Shown here: piece by piece, positions 6,729 through 11,924 of the stretch
How the letters are laid out: each line of letters begins with the position of its first letter
Position numbering within the stretch: position 1 is the stretch's first letter
NCBI GenBank assembly: GCA_003508605.1
Contig: DNUB01000135.1
Location: 6,113 to 18,036 of the forward strand
Length of the DNA stretch: 11,924 bases
Origin: Oscillospiraceae bacterium
GTDB lineage: Bacteria; Bacillota; Clostridia; Oscillospirales; Ruminococcaceae
Direction: 5' to 3'
Made by a program: the position numbers and the translations under genes
The notes under the pieces: model-generated
What the model was told of the DNA's origin: nothing
Databases searched by the model: none
What the model saw: the letters and a program-made list of their open reading frames with translations, nothing else

Positions 6729-6752
6729 ACCGTATATGGGAGAGGATATTTT

Positions 6753-7616
6753 ATGAAAAGAATATCGGTCAGGCTTACATCCTGTTTTTGCTGCCTTGCC
6801 TTATTGCTTGCGGGGTGCGCCTTCGATAACGGCGGCGCAGGCGGCGAGGGGTACGGCATAAGCGAAAAGACTTCGGCAGGCATAAGCGAAAATACCGCAC
6901 CGAAAAGCGAAGGGCTGCCGCAGGTCAATACTCCGTCGGGAAATACGGAGGAGACCGAAAAGGAAAAAACGGGAGATTCCGAAGATTCTCCCCTCCCCTT
7001 GAATATAACGGTTAACGGCCGTTCGTTTATGCCCGACAACGGCGCTCCCGGAATCGGTTACGCTTCGGTAAACGGAGTAATCGGCGTTATGTTCGCCGGA
7101 GCGGACGGAAGCGATGCGGCCGTACTTACGGTCACCATGTCGGATCAGTTGGCATATAACGGCTCTTCTGTTCCGCAGTCGGATTTTGGGCAGAACGCCG
7201 TTGTGGAGATACTTATGGTTAATGGGGACACGCAGGCTATGTCAGCGGGCACAACCCTTTACTCCGCTTCGGAAAGCTATATAGAAAACGCCGTTTTTGA
7301 GGTAAAGGAGTATTCATCCGATTCCGGCCGTCTTCAAATAACCTTAGCGGGAAAACTTTGCTGCGATGGCGAAAGCTACAGCTTTAACGCCTCGGGAACG
7401 GCCGGCTACTCTGCCGAGCTGGAGCAGCAGCTTACAGGCGGCTCTCAGGGGGACGGCAATTCCGATCCCGACAGCTGCGCTCTCTGCAAGGGAAGCGGCG
7501 TGTGTTATTACTGCAACGGCAGAGGAATAAAATATACCATTCAGGGGCAGATGACCTGCGTTTCCTGCAACGGAGACGGTCTGTGCAAGTGGTGTCACGG
7601 CAGGGGAACGCTTTAG
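6753..7616 (+). CDS. lipoprotein with a C-terminal DnaJ-type CxxCxGxG zinc-binding domain, function unknown
   Basis: This 287-residue protein has a lipoprotein signal: basic MKRISVR, a hydrophobic stretch and the lipobox LAGC with Cys22 as lipidation site, so it should be anchored outside the membrane. A Ser/Thr/Glu-rich low-complexity linker (about 25-80) contains an 8-residue repeat (GISE.T). The central part (about 80-235) has alternating patterns suggesting a beta-rich domain that I do not recognise. The last 45 residues hold four CxxCxGxG motifs (CALCKGSG, CYYCNGRG, CVSCNGDG, CKWCHGRG), as in the DnaJ zinc domain but far more compact; a zinc or redox role is inferred. ATG 6753 is chosen over the upstream ATG 6657 because it follows GGGAGAGG at 6738-6745 and begins the signal peptide. 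It lies in the operon without a known FAS role. Confidence 0.8.
   Translation: MKRISVRLTSCFCCLALLLAGCAFDNGGAGGEGYGISEKTSAGISENTAPKSEGLPQVNTPSGNTEETEKEKTGDSEDSPLPLNITVNGRSFMPDNGAPGIGYASVNGVIGVMFAGADGSDAAVLTVTMSDQLAYNGSSVPQSDFGQNAVVEILMVNGDTQAMSAGTTLYSASESYIENAVFEVKEYSSDSGRLQITLAGKLCCDGESYSFNASGTAGYSAELEQQLTGGSQGDGNSDPDSCALCKGSGVCYYCNGRGIKYTIQGQMTCVSCNGDGLCKWCHGRGTL
6855..6892 (+). repeat. 14-base direct repeat within the lipoprotein linker, period 24
   Basis: GGCATAAGCGAAAA occurs at 6855-6868 and 6879-6892, exactly 24 bases apart, so the reading frame is kept and the protein carries GISEKTSA followed by GISENTAP. This looks like a small in-frame duplication in the disordered linker just after the lipidated cysteine. 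Confidence 0.6.
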
Positions 7617-7646
7617 CCGAAGTCGTGGGTGGTTTTTGCCGATTTA

Positions 7647-7812
7647 TTTAATGAGGGGCAGTGTCCCGAATTTATGAAAAGTCCGAGGCGTAAGTCCTTC
7701 AGGGCTTCAGCGGGAGACCGGGTATCCCGCCGAAAGACTGAACGGAGCCCGCTAATGGAGTTTTTGCCTTTTGCATATGGGGCAGGCGGGGGAAATCCGG
7801 ATTTTGATTATC
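7647..7812 (+). repeat. interspersed structured repeat, copy A (full length, + orientation)
   Basis: This 166-base element fills most of the gap between the lipoprotein gene and accC. It matches the reverse complement of 10166-10332 along its whole length, by eye about three quarters identical, with near-identical blocks such as CGAATTTATGAAAA, CAGCGGGAGACCGG and GGATTTTGATTAT. It folds: CTTCAGCGGGA (7705-7715) with TCCCGCCGAAAG (7725-7736), one A-C mismatch within the stem. A second nested stem has CCCGC (7748-7752) with GCGGG (7786-7790) and TGCC (7765-7768) with GGCA (7781-7784). It has no convincing coding capacity. It could be a REP/BIME- or MITE-like repeat or a family of structured RNA elements; I cannot name it. 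Confidence 0.8.
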
Positions 7813-7836
7813 AAATAACACAATCGAGGTATGCCG

Positions 7837-9189
7837 ATGTTCAGTAAAATACTTATTGCCAACCGAGGGGAAATTGCCCTCAGAATAATAAGAGCGTGCA
7901 GAGAAATGGGGATAAAGACCGTTGCGGTTTACTCCACCGCCGACAAAAACGCCATGCATGCGCAGATAGCGGACGAAGCCGTTTGTATCGGCTCGGCCGC
8001 CACCAAGGACAGCTATATTAACACCAAAGCCATTATTGCCGCCTGCGAGGTGACAGGGTCAAAGGCTATTCACCCCGGCTTTGGGTTTTTGTCGGAAAAC
8101 AGCGGATTTGTGCGTCTTTGCGACAAATGCGGGATAAAGTGGATAGGTCCGACGGCGGCGGCTATTGACGCCATGGGTGACAAGGCCAATGCCAAGCGCA
8201 CCATGAAGGAGGCGGGAGTTCCCGTCGTTCCCGGCTCTGATGGCATTATTACAAGCATGGAGCAGGCGAGAAAAATTGCTTCCGAAATAGGATATCCTGT
8301 TATGGTAAAGGCTTCCGCAGGCGGCGGCGGCAGAGGAATACGCAATATCGAGGACGAAAGCGAGCTGGAGGAAAAGATACTTGAAGCCAAGCAGGAGGCA
8401 AGACAGTTTTTCGGCAACGACGACGTATATCTTGAAAAGCTTATAATAAATCCCAAGCATATTGAAATACAGCTTCTTGCGGACGAGCACGGAAACGTGG
8501 TGTACTTAGGAGAGCGGGACTGCTCCTGCCAAAGGAGAAACCAGAAGCTGCTGGAGGAAAGCCCCGCCGTTATTATGACAGACGAGCTGCGCAAAAAAAT
8601 GGGCGAGGCGGCAGTTAAGGCGGCAAGGGCGTGCGGCTATACTAATGCGGGTACGGTTGAATTTCTTGTGGATAAGGACAGAAATTTCTATTTTATGGAA
8701 ATGAACACCCGCATTCAGGTAGAGCACCCGGTTACCGAAATGGTAACGGGAATCGATCTTATAAAAGAGCAGATAAAGATCGCTGCGGGGGAGGAGCTGG
8801 GCTTTACACAGGATGAGGTTCACCTTGACGGACATGCCATAGAGTGCAGGGTAAACGCAGAGGACCCCTCGAAGGGCTTCCGCCCATGTCCGGGAAGGAT
8901 AAAGTCAATTCATATGCCCGGCGGTTTTGGGGTGCGTGTGGATACGGCGGTTTATCAGGGCTACGAGATTCCGCCGTACTATGACAGCATGATAGCCAAG
9001 GTAATAGTTAAGGGCAGGGACAGAAACGAGGCTATTCAGAAGATGAAGGTGGCTTTGTCGGAATTTCTTATAGAGGGGATTATCACCAATGTGGATTTTC
9101 AGCTTAATTTGCTGAGAGATCCGGATTTTGAAAAGGGTGATTTTGATATCGGCTTTCTTAACAGGAAGGATTTGACCGGCAGAAGCTGA
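7837..9189 (+). CDS. accC: biotin carboxylase subunit of acetyl-CoA carboxylase (AccC)
   Basis: AccC uses ATP and bicarbonate to carboxylate the biotin on AccB. With the start at ATG 7837 the protein has 450 residues, the normal length, and begins MFSKILIANRGEIALRI. ATG 7831 is in frame, but GAGG (7826-7829) is one base from it and seven from 7837, so 7837 is preferred. Visible motifs are the ATP-grasp glycine loop KASAGGGGRGIR, GERDCSCQRRNQKLLEE, and FMEMNTRIQVEHPVTEMVTG with the bicarbonate/biotin residues. HPGFGFLSEN in the N-terminal biotin carboxylase domain is also typical. It ends with the biotin carboxylase C-terminal domain and has no biotinyl or transcarboxylase fusion, excluding pyruvate carboxylase. 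It is flanked, together with accD, by inverted copies of the repeat element. Confidence 0.96.
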   Translation: MFSKILIANRGEIALRIIRACREMGIKTVAVYSTADKNAMHAQIADEAVCIGSAATKDSYINTKAIIAACEVTGSKAIHPGFGFLSENSGFVRLCDKCGIKWIGPTAAAIDAMGDKANAKRTMKEAGVPVVPGSDGIITSMEQARKIASEIGYPVMVKASAGGGGRGIRNIEDESELEEKILEAKQEARQFFGNDDVYLEKLIINPKHIEIQLLADEHGNVVYLGERDCSCQRRNQKLLEESPAVIMTDELRKKMGEAAVKAARACGYTNAGTVEFLVDKDRNFYFMEMNTRIQVEHPVTEMVTGIDLIKEQIKIAAGEELGFTQDEVHLDGHAIECRVNAEDPSKGFRPCPGRIKSIHMPGGFGVRVDTAVYQGYEIPPYYDSMIAKVIVKGRDRNEAIQKMKVALSEFLIEGIITNVDFQLNLLRDPDFEKGDFDIGFLNRKDLTGRS

Positions 9190-9228
9190 GAAAAACCGAA
9201 AAAATATGTTTAATAAGGTGGGATCTAA

Positions 9229-10110
9229 TTGCTTGAGGATCTTTTTAAAGTAGTAAGAGCCAGATTTAACGATGAAAATGCGGCGGAGAAAACGGATAAG
9301 ACAGGCGAGGACGTGAATATTCCCCACGATCTGCTTTTCAAATGCCCCCGCTGCGGCACCGTGGCATATATGGAGGATTTCGAGAAAAACCGTAAGGTAT
9401 GCGCCTTTTGCAACTATCACGCAAGGCTTACATGGCAGGAAAGGCTGCAGCTTACCGCCGACTCGGATACCTTTAAGGAATTTGATGCGAATATGACCAG
9501 CAAAAATCCCATTGATTTTCCCGATTATGAAAAGAAGATCAAGGAGATGCAGCAGAAGTGCGGCACAAGGGAAGCGGTGGTAACGGGAGAATGCGAGATA
9601 CACGGCTATAAATGCGTAATAGGCATAATGGACAGCAATTTCCTTATGGCAAGCATGGGCAGCGTCGTAGGTGAAAAAATCACCCGTGCCTTTGAATATG
9701 GCACAAAAAATAAGCTTCCCGTTATAATTTTTACTGCCAGCGGCGGTGCGAGAATGCAGGAGGGAACCGTTTCCCTGATGCAGATGGCGAAAACCAGCGG
9801 CGCCATTGCACGGCACAATCAGGCAGGGCAGCTTTATATCACCGTTGTGACCGATCCCACTACAGGAGGAATAAACGCCTCCTTTGCAAGTCTCGGGGAT
9901 ATTATCATTGCCGAGCCTAAGGTGCTTGTGGGCTTTGCAGGCAGAAGGGTAATTCAGGATACCATAAAGCAGCAGCTGCCCGACGACTTTCAAACCGCCG
10001 AATTTATGCTTGAAAACGGCTTTGCGGATATGATAGTTGAAAGAACCATGATGAGGAGAACATTGGCAAGAATTATGAAGCTGCATAATTATGAAAGAAG
10101 CAGGGATTAA
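9229..10110 (+). CDS. accD: acetyl-CoA carboxylase carboxyltransferase subunit beta (AccD), TTG start
   Basis: AccD and AccA form the carboxyltransferase that moves CO2 from biotin to acetyl-CoA, giving malonyl-CoA. The 293-residue protein has the N-terminal four-cysteine zinc ribbon expected of bacterial AccD (Cys39, Cys42, Cys58, Cys61; CPRC and CAFC), then a crotonase-fold domain with FTASGGARMQEG and TDPTTGGINASFASLGD. The start is TTG 9229: the codon before it in frame is a stop (TAA 9226-9228), AAGGTGGGA (9215-9223) lies five bases upstream, and the resulting MLEDLFK matches family N-termini. No in-frame ATG is available before the zinc ribbon except inside conserved sequence. It lies 39 bases after accC but is separated from accA by 256 bases, mostly repeat copy B. 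Confidence 0.95.
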   Translation: MLEDLFKVVRARFNDENAAEKTDKTGEDVNIPHDLLFKCPRCGTVAYMEDFEKNRKVCAFCNYHARLTWQERLQLTADSDTFKEFDANMTSKNPIDFPDYEKKIKEMQQKCGTREAVVTGECEIHGYKCVIGIMDSNFLMASMGSVVGEKITRAFEYGTKNKLPVIIFTASGGARMQEGTVSLMQMAKTSGAIARHNQAGQLYITVVTDPTTGGINASFASLGDIIIAEPKVLVGFAGRRVIQDTIKQQLPDDFQTAEFMLENGFADMIVERTMMRRTLARIMKLHNYERSRD

Positions 10111-10165
10111 GACTGCTTCAGAAATACGGCGCAGATTTTGTTCCTGTTTATTACATCGCTTTATT

Positions 10166-10332
10166 ACAATCAAAGTCCGTATTTTCCCCGCCTTTCGCCT
10201 TAAGAAAAAGGCAAAAATCCATTAGGCGGCGGATTCCGTTCGGTCTTTCAGCGGGAATCCGGTCTCCCGCTGAAAGCCTGAGGAGCTTGCGTCCCGGTTT
10301 TTTCATAAATTCGGGTGCTGTCCCTCATTGAA
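10166..10332 (-). repeat. interspersed structured repeat, copy B (full length, - orientation)
   Basis: This is the 167-base reverse-complement partner of copy A and fills most of the 256-base accD-accA gap. Its main hairpin is perfect: CTTTCAGCGGGA (10245-10256) pairs with TCCCGCTGAAAG (10265-10276), 12 bp with an 8-base loop. A second, nested structure pairs CCGCCT (10188-10193) with AGGCGG (10224-10229), enclosing GCCTT (10197-10201) with AAGGC (10208-10212). The same two-stem plan is kept in copy A despite sequence changes in the arms. As transcribed with the operon, this copy is antisense to copy A, so the two could also pair with each other in one long RNA. Confidence 0.8.
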
Positions 10333-10366
10333 CTGCAATACATAAACGAAAGGAAGCCTTCAAGAT

Positions 10367-11170
10367 ATGAACAAGCTTACCGCTACCGAAAGGCTGGCTC
10401 TGATACGGAACAAGAACCGCCCTACGGTAAACGACTATATTCCCGTTATTTTCAACAATTTTCTTGAGCTTCACGGCGACCGATGCTACGGAGACGACCA
10501 CGCTCTGATGGGCGGGATTGCCACCCTCAACAGCGTGCCCGTTACCGTGCTGGCTCAGGTGAAGGGCAGAAATATCGAGGAAAACAAGCGCACAAATTTT
10601 GCCATGCCCCACCCGGAGGGTTACCGCAAGGCACTTAGGCTTGCCAAGGAGGCGGAAAAATTTCACCGTCCCGTTATCTGCTTCGTGGATACCCCCGGAG
10701 CATTTTGCGGAATAGAGGCGGAAAAAAGAGGGCAGGGCGAAGCCATTGCAAGAAATCTGATGGAATTTATGACCCTGCGTACTCCCGTAATCACAGTTAT
10801 TTTAGGCGAGGGGGGAAGCGGCGGCGCATTGGCTCTGGCGGTGGGAGACGAGCTTGCAATGTTGGAGAACGCACTTTATTCGGTTATCTCTCCCAGAGGC
10901 TTTGCTTCGATTTTATGGAAGGATCCCGGCAGGGAAAAGGAAGCCTGCGAGCTTATGAAGATAACTGCGGAGGATCTTATGGATTTCGGAATCTGCAACA
11001 GGATAATATCCGAAGCGGTGGGAGGAGCGCAAAACGATATGACCCTTACTGCGTCAAATATCGGCGAATATTTATCCGAAGCGGTTTCAAGATTTTCCAA
11101 AACGGATATTGACATACTGCTTGAAAATAGGTATAATAGGTTCAGGAAAATCGGAATGTTTGAAGAATAG
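10367..11170 (+). CDS. accA: acetyl-CoA carboxylase carboxyltransferase subunit alpha (AccA)
   Basis: AccA pairs with AccD in the carboxyltransferase of acetyl-CoA carboxylase. The 267-residue protein lacks about 50 residues of the N-terminal helical extension of the E. coli protein (319), as do the short AccA proteins of several Firmicutes. Diagnostic segments include FLELHGDRCYGDD, QVKGRN, NFAMPHPEGYRKALRLAK, FVDTPGAFCGIEAEKRGQGEAIARNL and GEGGSGGALALAVGD, the last forming an oxyanion/CoA-binding loop. ISPRGFASILWKDP is also characteristic. AAAGGAAG (10349-10356) precedes ATG 10367. In many bacteria accD and accA are adjacent or overlap; here repeat copy B lies between them. Confidence 0.96.
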   Translation: MNKLTATERLALIRNKNRPTVNDYIPVIFNNFLELHGDRCYGDDHALMGGIATLNSVPVTVLAQVKGRNIEENKRTNFAMPHPEGYRKALRLAKEAEKFHRPVICFVDTPGAFCGIEAEKRGQGEAIARNLMEFMTLRTPVITVILGEGGSGGALALAVGDELAMLENALYSVISPRGFASILWKDPGREKEACELMKITAEDLMDFGICNRIISEAVGGAQNDMTLTASNIGEYLSEAVSRFSKTDIDILLENRYNRFRKIGMFEE

Positions 11171-11210
11171 GTTAAAATGTTGATTCTGAATATGAACTTT
11201 CGTTTTCATT

Positions 11211-11282
11211 TCCGAAAATTCGGATCGGGTAATGCTTTTTGCCGTCGGCTTTTCGGATTATAAAATTCGGGGCGCAGCTCCG
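11211..11282 (+). promoter_or_regulatory. two hairpins in the accA-acpP spacer
   Basis: TCCGAAAA (11211-11218) pairs exactly with TTTTCGGA (11250-11257), an 8-bp stem with a 31-base loop. A second hairpin pairs CGGGG (11268-11272) with CTCCG (11278-11282), five pairs including one G-U, around a 5-base loop. Between them lies a -10-like TATAAA (11259-11264) with no good -35. No U-run follows either hairpin. ACP is usually needed in much higher amount than the enzymes, so a processing site or separate promoter in this 145-base spacer is plausible but not shown. Confidence 0.35.
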
Positions 11283-11315
11283 TCATAAAACAAGAATTTT
11301 GGAGGAAATTTTATT

Positions 11316-11546
11316 ATGGTATTTGAAAAGGTTAAATCCATTATTATGGATCAGCTTGACGTTGAAGAGGACAAGGTAACCCTTGACGCTGTAATTCAGG
11401 ACGATTTGGGGGCAGACAGCCTTGATATCGTCGACCTGGTTATGAGCTTCGAGGAGGAATTTGATATTGAAATTCCCGACGATCAGGTTGAAAACATCAA
11501 AACCGTAGGCGACATCGTCAAATATATCGAAGAGCATGTTGACTGA
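11316..11546 (+). CDS. acpP: acyl carrier protein (AcpP)
   Basis: This 76-residue acidic four-helix protein carries the growing acyl chain on a phosphopantetheine arm attached to Ser35 in [12 protein letters not shown], the universal ACP motif. The length and the E/D-rich second half ([13 protein letters not shown]) are typical of FAS ACPs rather than of peptide synthetase or polyketide carriers. It has the strongest ribosome binding site of the operon, GGAGG at 11301-11305 ten bases before ATG 11316, in keeping with high expression. It is the last gene and is followed by an intrinsic terminator. In many related clusters acpP is near the front, next to fabH or fabK, so the terminal position is a local rearrangement of order. 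Confidence 0.96.
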   Translation: MVFEKVKSIIMDQLDVEEDKVTLDAVIQDDLGADSLDIVDLVMSFEEEFDIEIPDDQVENIKTVGDIVKYIEEHVD

Positions 11547-11573
11547 TTTTCTTTCAGATAATTTTTAAAATTT

Positions 11574-11615
11574 AAACGGCACTGCGCAGATTCTGTGTGT
11601 GCCGTTTTGATTTTT
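11574..11615 (+). terminator. intrinsic terminator of the fab-acc operon
   Basis: AAACGGCAC (11574-11582) pairs perfectly with GTGCCGTTT (11599-11607). After one bulged U (11583) the stem can continue with GCGCA (11584-11588) against TGTGT (11594-11598), including two G-U pairs, leaving a 5-base loop. The U-rich run TTTTGATTTTT (11605-11615) overlaps and follows the stem. It begins 27 bases after the acpP stop codon. It is the only strong intrinsic terminator I see on the + strand in the window, which supports a single long operon ending here. Confidence 0.85.
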
Positions 11616-11748
11616 GCCGGAGAATGCCCGAAATTGGGATTATATGGAAATTTACGTGCGGTGCAGCCTTAAATGAATATGTAAACTGCACATAAAAATG
11701 ACCCTAAATTTGGTTTCAGATATGTAGAAGATGGCGAAAAAGGCTTGA

Positions 11749-11796
11749 TTTATATTCTTTAATGTGCTAAAATATAATAAAGGTATCTCTAATACC
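11749..11796 (+). promoter_or_regulatory. possible promoter with a dyad at the start of transcription
   Basis: A perfect TATAAT lies at 11773-11778, with TTTATA (11749-11754, four of six -35 matches) 18 bases upstream. Immediately after it GGTAT (11782-11786) and ATACC (11792-11796) form an inverted repeat with a 5-base centre, covering the expected transcription start. A repressor operator or a short 5' hairpin would fit. No gene begins within the window, so the transcript would have to run off the right edge or encode a small RNA. Confidence 0.35.
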
Positions 11797-11824
11797 GATT
11801 TGTGATTAAACAATAGACAGGTAT

Positions 11825-11855
11825 GTGTTTGATGCCCTGCGGCGGCACTAAACAC
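11825..11855. other. 12-position hairpin downstream of the possible promoter
   Basis: GTGTTTGATGCC (11825-11836) pairs with GGCACTAAACAC (11844-11855), giving ten Watson-Crick pairs, one G-U and one A-C mismatch around the 7-base loop CTGCGGC. No U-run follows on either strand, so it is not a typical terminator. It sits about 40 bases after the possible promoter and 12 bases before repeat copy C, and may be part of a structured leader or of a repeat. Confidence 0.5.
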
Positions 11856-11867
11856 AGAACCGAATTG

Positions 11868-11924
11868 AATAATCAAAATTCAGATGTCACCCGCCCTGCG
11901 CCGCAAGCAAAAGGCATAGCCTTA
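11868..11924 (-). repeat. interspersed structured repeat, copy C (truncated by the window edge, - orientation)
   Basis: Read on the - strand, this segment matches the 3' third of copies A and B: GCCTTTTGC, then CAGGGCGGG, then GAATTTTGATTATT, in the same order and spacing as in copy A (GCCTTTTGC, CAGGCGGGGG, GGATTTTGATTAT). The hairpin-bearing 5' part would lie beyond 11924. The match is weaker than between A and B, but the block order makes chance unlikely. Confidence 0.65.

Larger units (their letters stand above)
11547..11924. other. 378-base non-coding region after acpP, to the window edge
   Basis: Beyond the terminator no convincing gene is visible; the small open frames here lack ribosome binding sites and family signatures. 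The segment contains a possible promoter (11749-11778) with a dyad after it, a large hairpin (11825-11855) and the truncated repeat copy C (11868-11924). The next gene must lie beyond the right edge. Confidence 0.6.

Noticed and set aside
6657..6752. The upstream ATG 6657 as start of the lipoprotein, overlapping the fabZ stop.
   Set aside because: It would place 32 unlikely residues before a clean lipoprotein signal peptide, whereas ATG 6753 has GGGAGAGG upstream.
7705..7736. The main hairpin of repeat copy A as an intrinsic terminator before accC.
   Set aside because: No U-run follows the stem on the + strand, and accC, accD and accA downstream need continued transcription.
7629..7847. A 72-residue open frame between the lipoprotein gene and accC.
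   Set aside because: It lies almost entirely in repeat copy A, has no good ribosome binding site, and does not stay open in the corresponding part of copy B, where the alignment needs frame-breaking gaps.
8905..10173. A 422-residue open frame on the - strand opposite accC and accD.
   Set aside because: It runs antisense over two firmly identified genes, has no family motif, and is rich in Cys, His and Leu as expected for a shadow of AGA/GGC-rich coding sequence.

Overview
This window holds a nearly complete type II fatty acid synthesis (FAS II) and acetyl-CoA carboxylase operon, with every gene on the + strand. The gene content points to a Firmicute of class Clostridia, plausibly a gut Oscillospiraceae/Ruminococcaceae-type anaerobe: enoyl reduction by the FMN enzyme FabK rather than FabI, a separate four-gene acetyl-CoA carboxylase with a short AccA, heavy use of AGA and ATA codons, and AG-rich ribosome binding sites. 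The genus is not readable from this sequence.

Layout, left to right: a 132-base AT-rich leader with a possible promoter and inverted repeats; fabH (133-1140); a Zn-dependent phospholipase C-like gene of unknown role that starts on the base after the fabH stop (1141-1809); fabK (1834-2772); an isochorismatase-fold cysteine hydrolase (2800-3306); fabG (3322-4056); fabF (4171-5406); accB (5447-5926); a 305-base gap with degenerate 30-base tandem repeats; fabZ (6232-6660); a lipoprotein with four DnaJ-type CxxCxGxG motifs (6753-7616); accC (7837-9189); accD with a TTG start (9229-10110); accA (10367-11170); acpP (11316-11546); a strong intrinsic terminator; and a 3' region with a possible promoter, a large hairpin and a truncated repeat.

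AccA, AccB, AccC and AccD make malonyl-CoA. FabH starts chains, FabF elongates, and FabG, FabZ and FabK reduce, dehydrate and reduce the acyl chain carried on AcpP. The malonyl-CoA:ACP transacylase FabD, which commonly lies between fabK and fabG in such clusters, is not in the window. The isochorismatase-like gene occupies that slot. With the phospholipase C-like gene and the zinc-finger lipoprotein, three genes with no known FAS role are embedded in the operon.

The least expected non-coding signal is a structured interspersed repeat of about 166 bases. A full copy lies on the + strand between the lipoprotein gene and accC, a full copy on the - strand between accD and accA, and a truncated third copy on the - strand at the right edge. 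Both full copies keep a GC-rich hairpin (a perfect 12-bp stem in one) and a second nested stem. The two full copies form a large inverted repeat around accC-accD. I recognise no named family for it.
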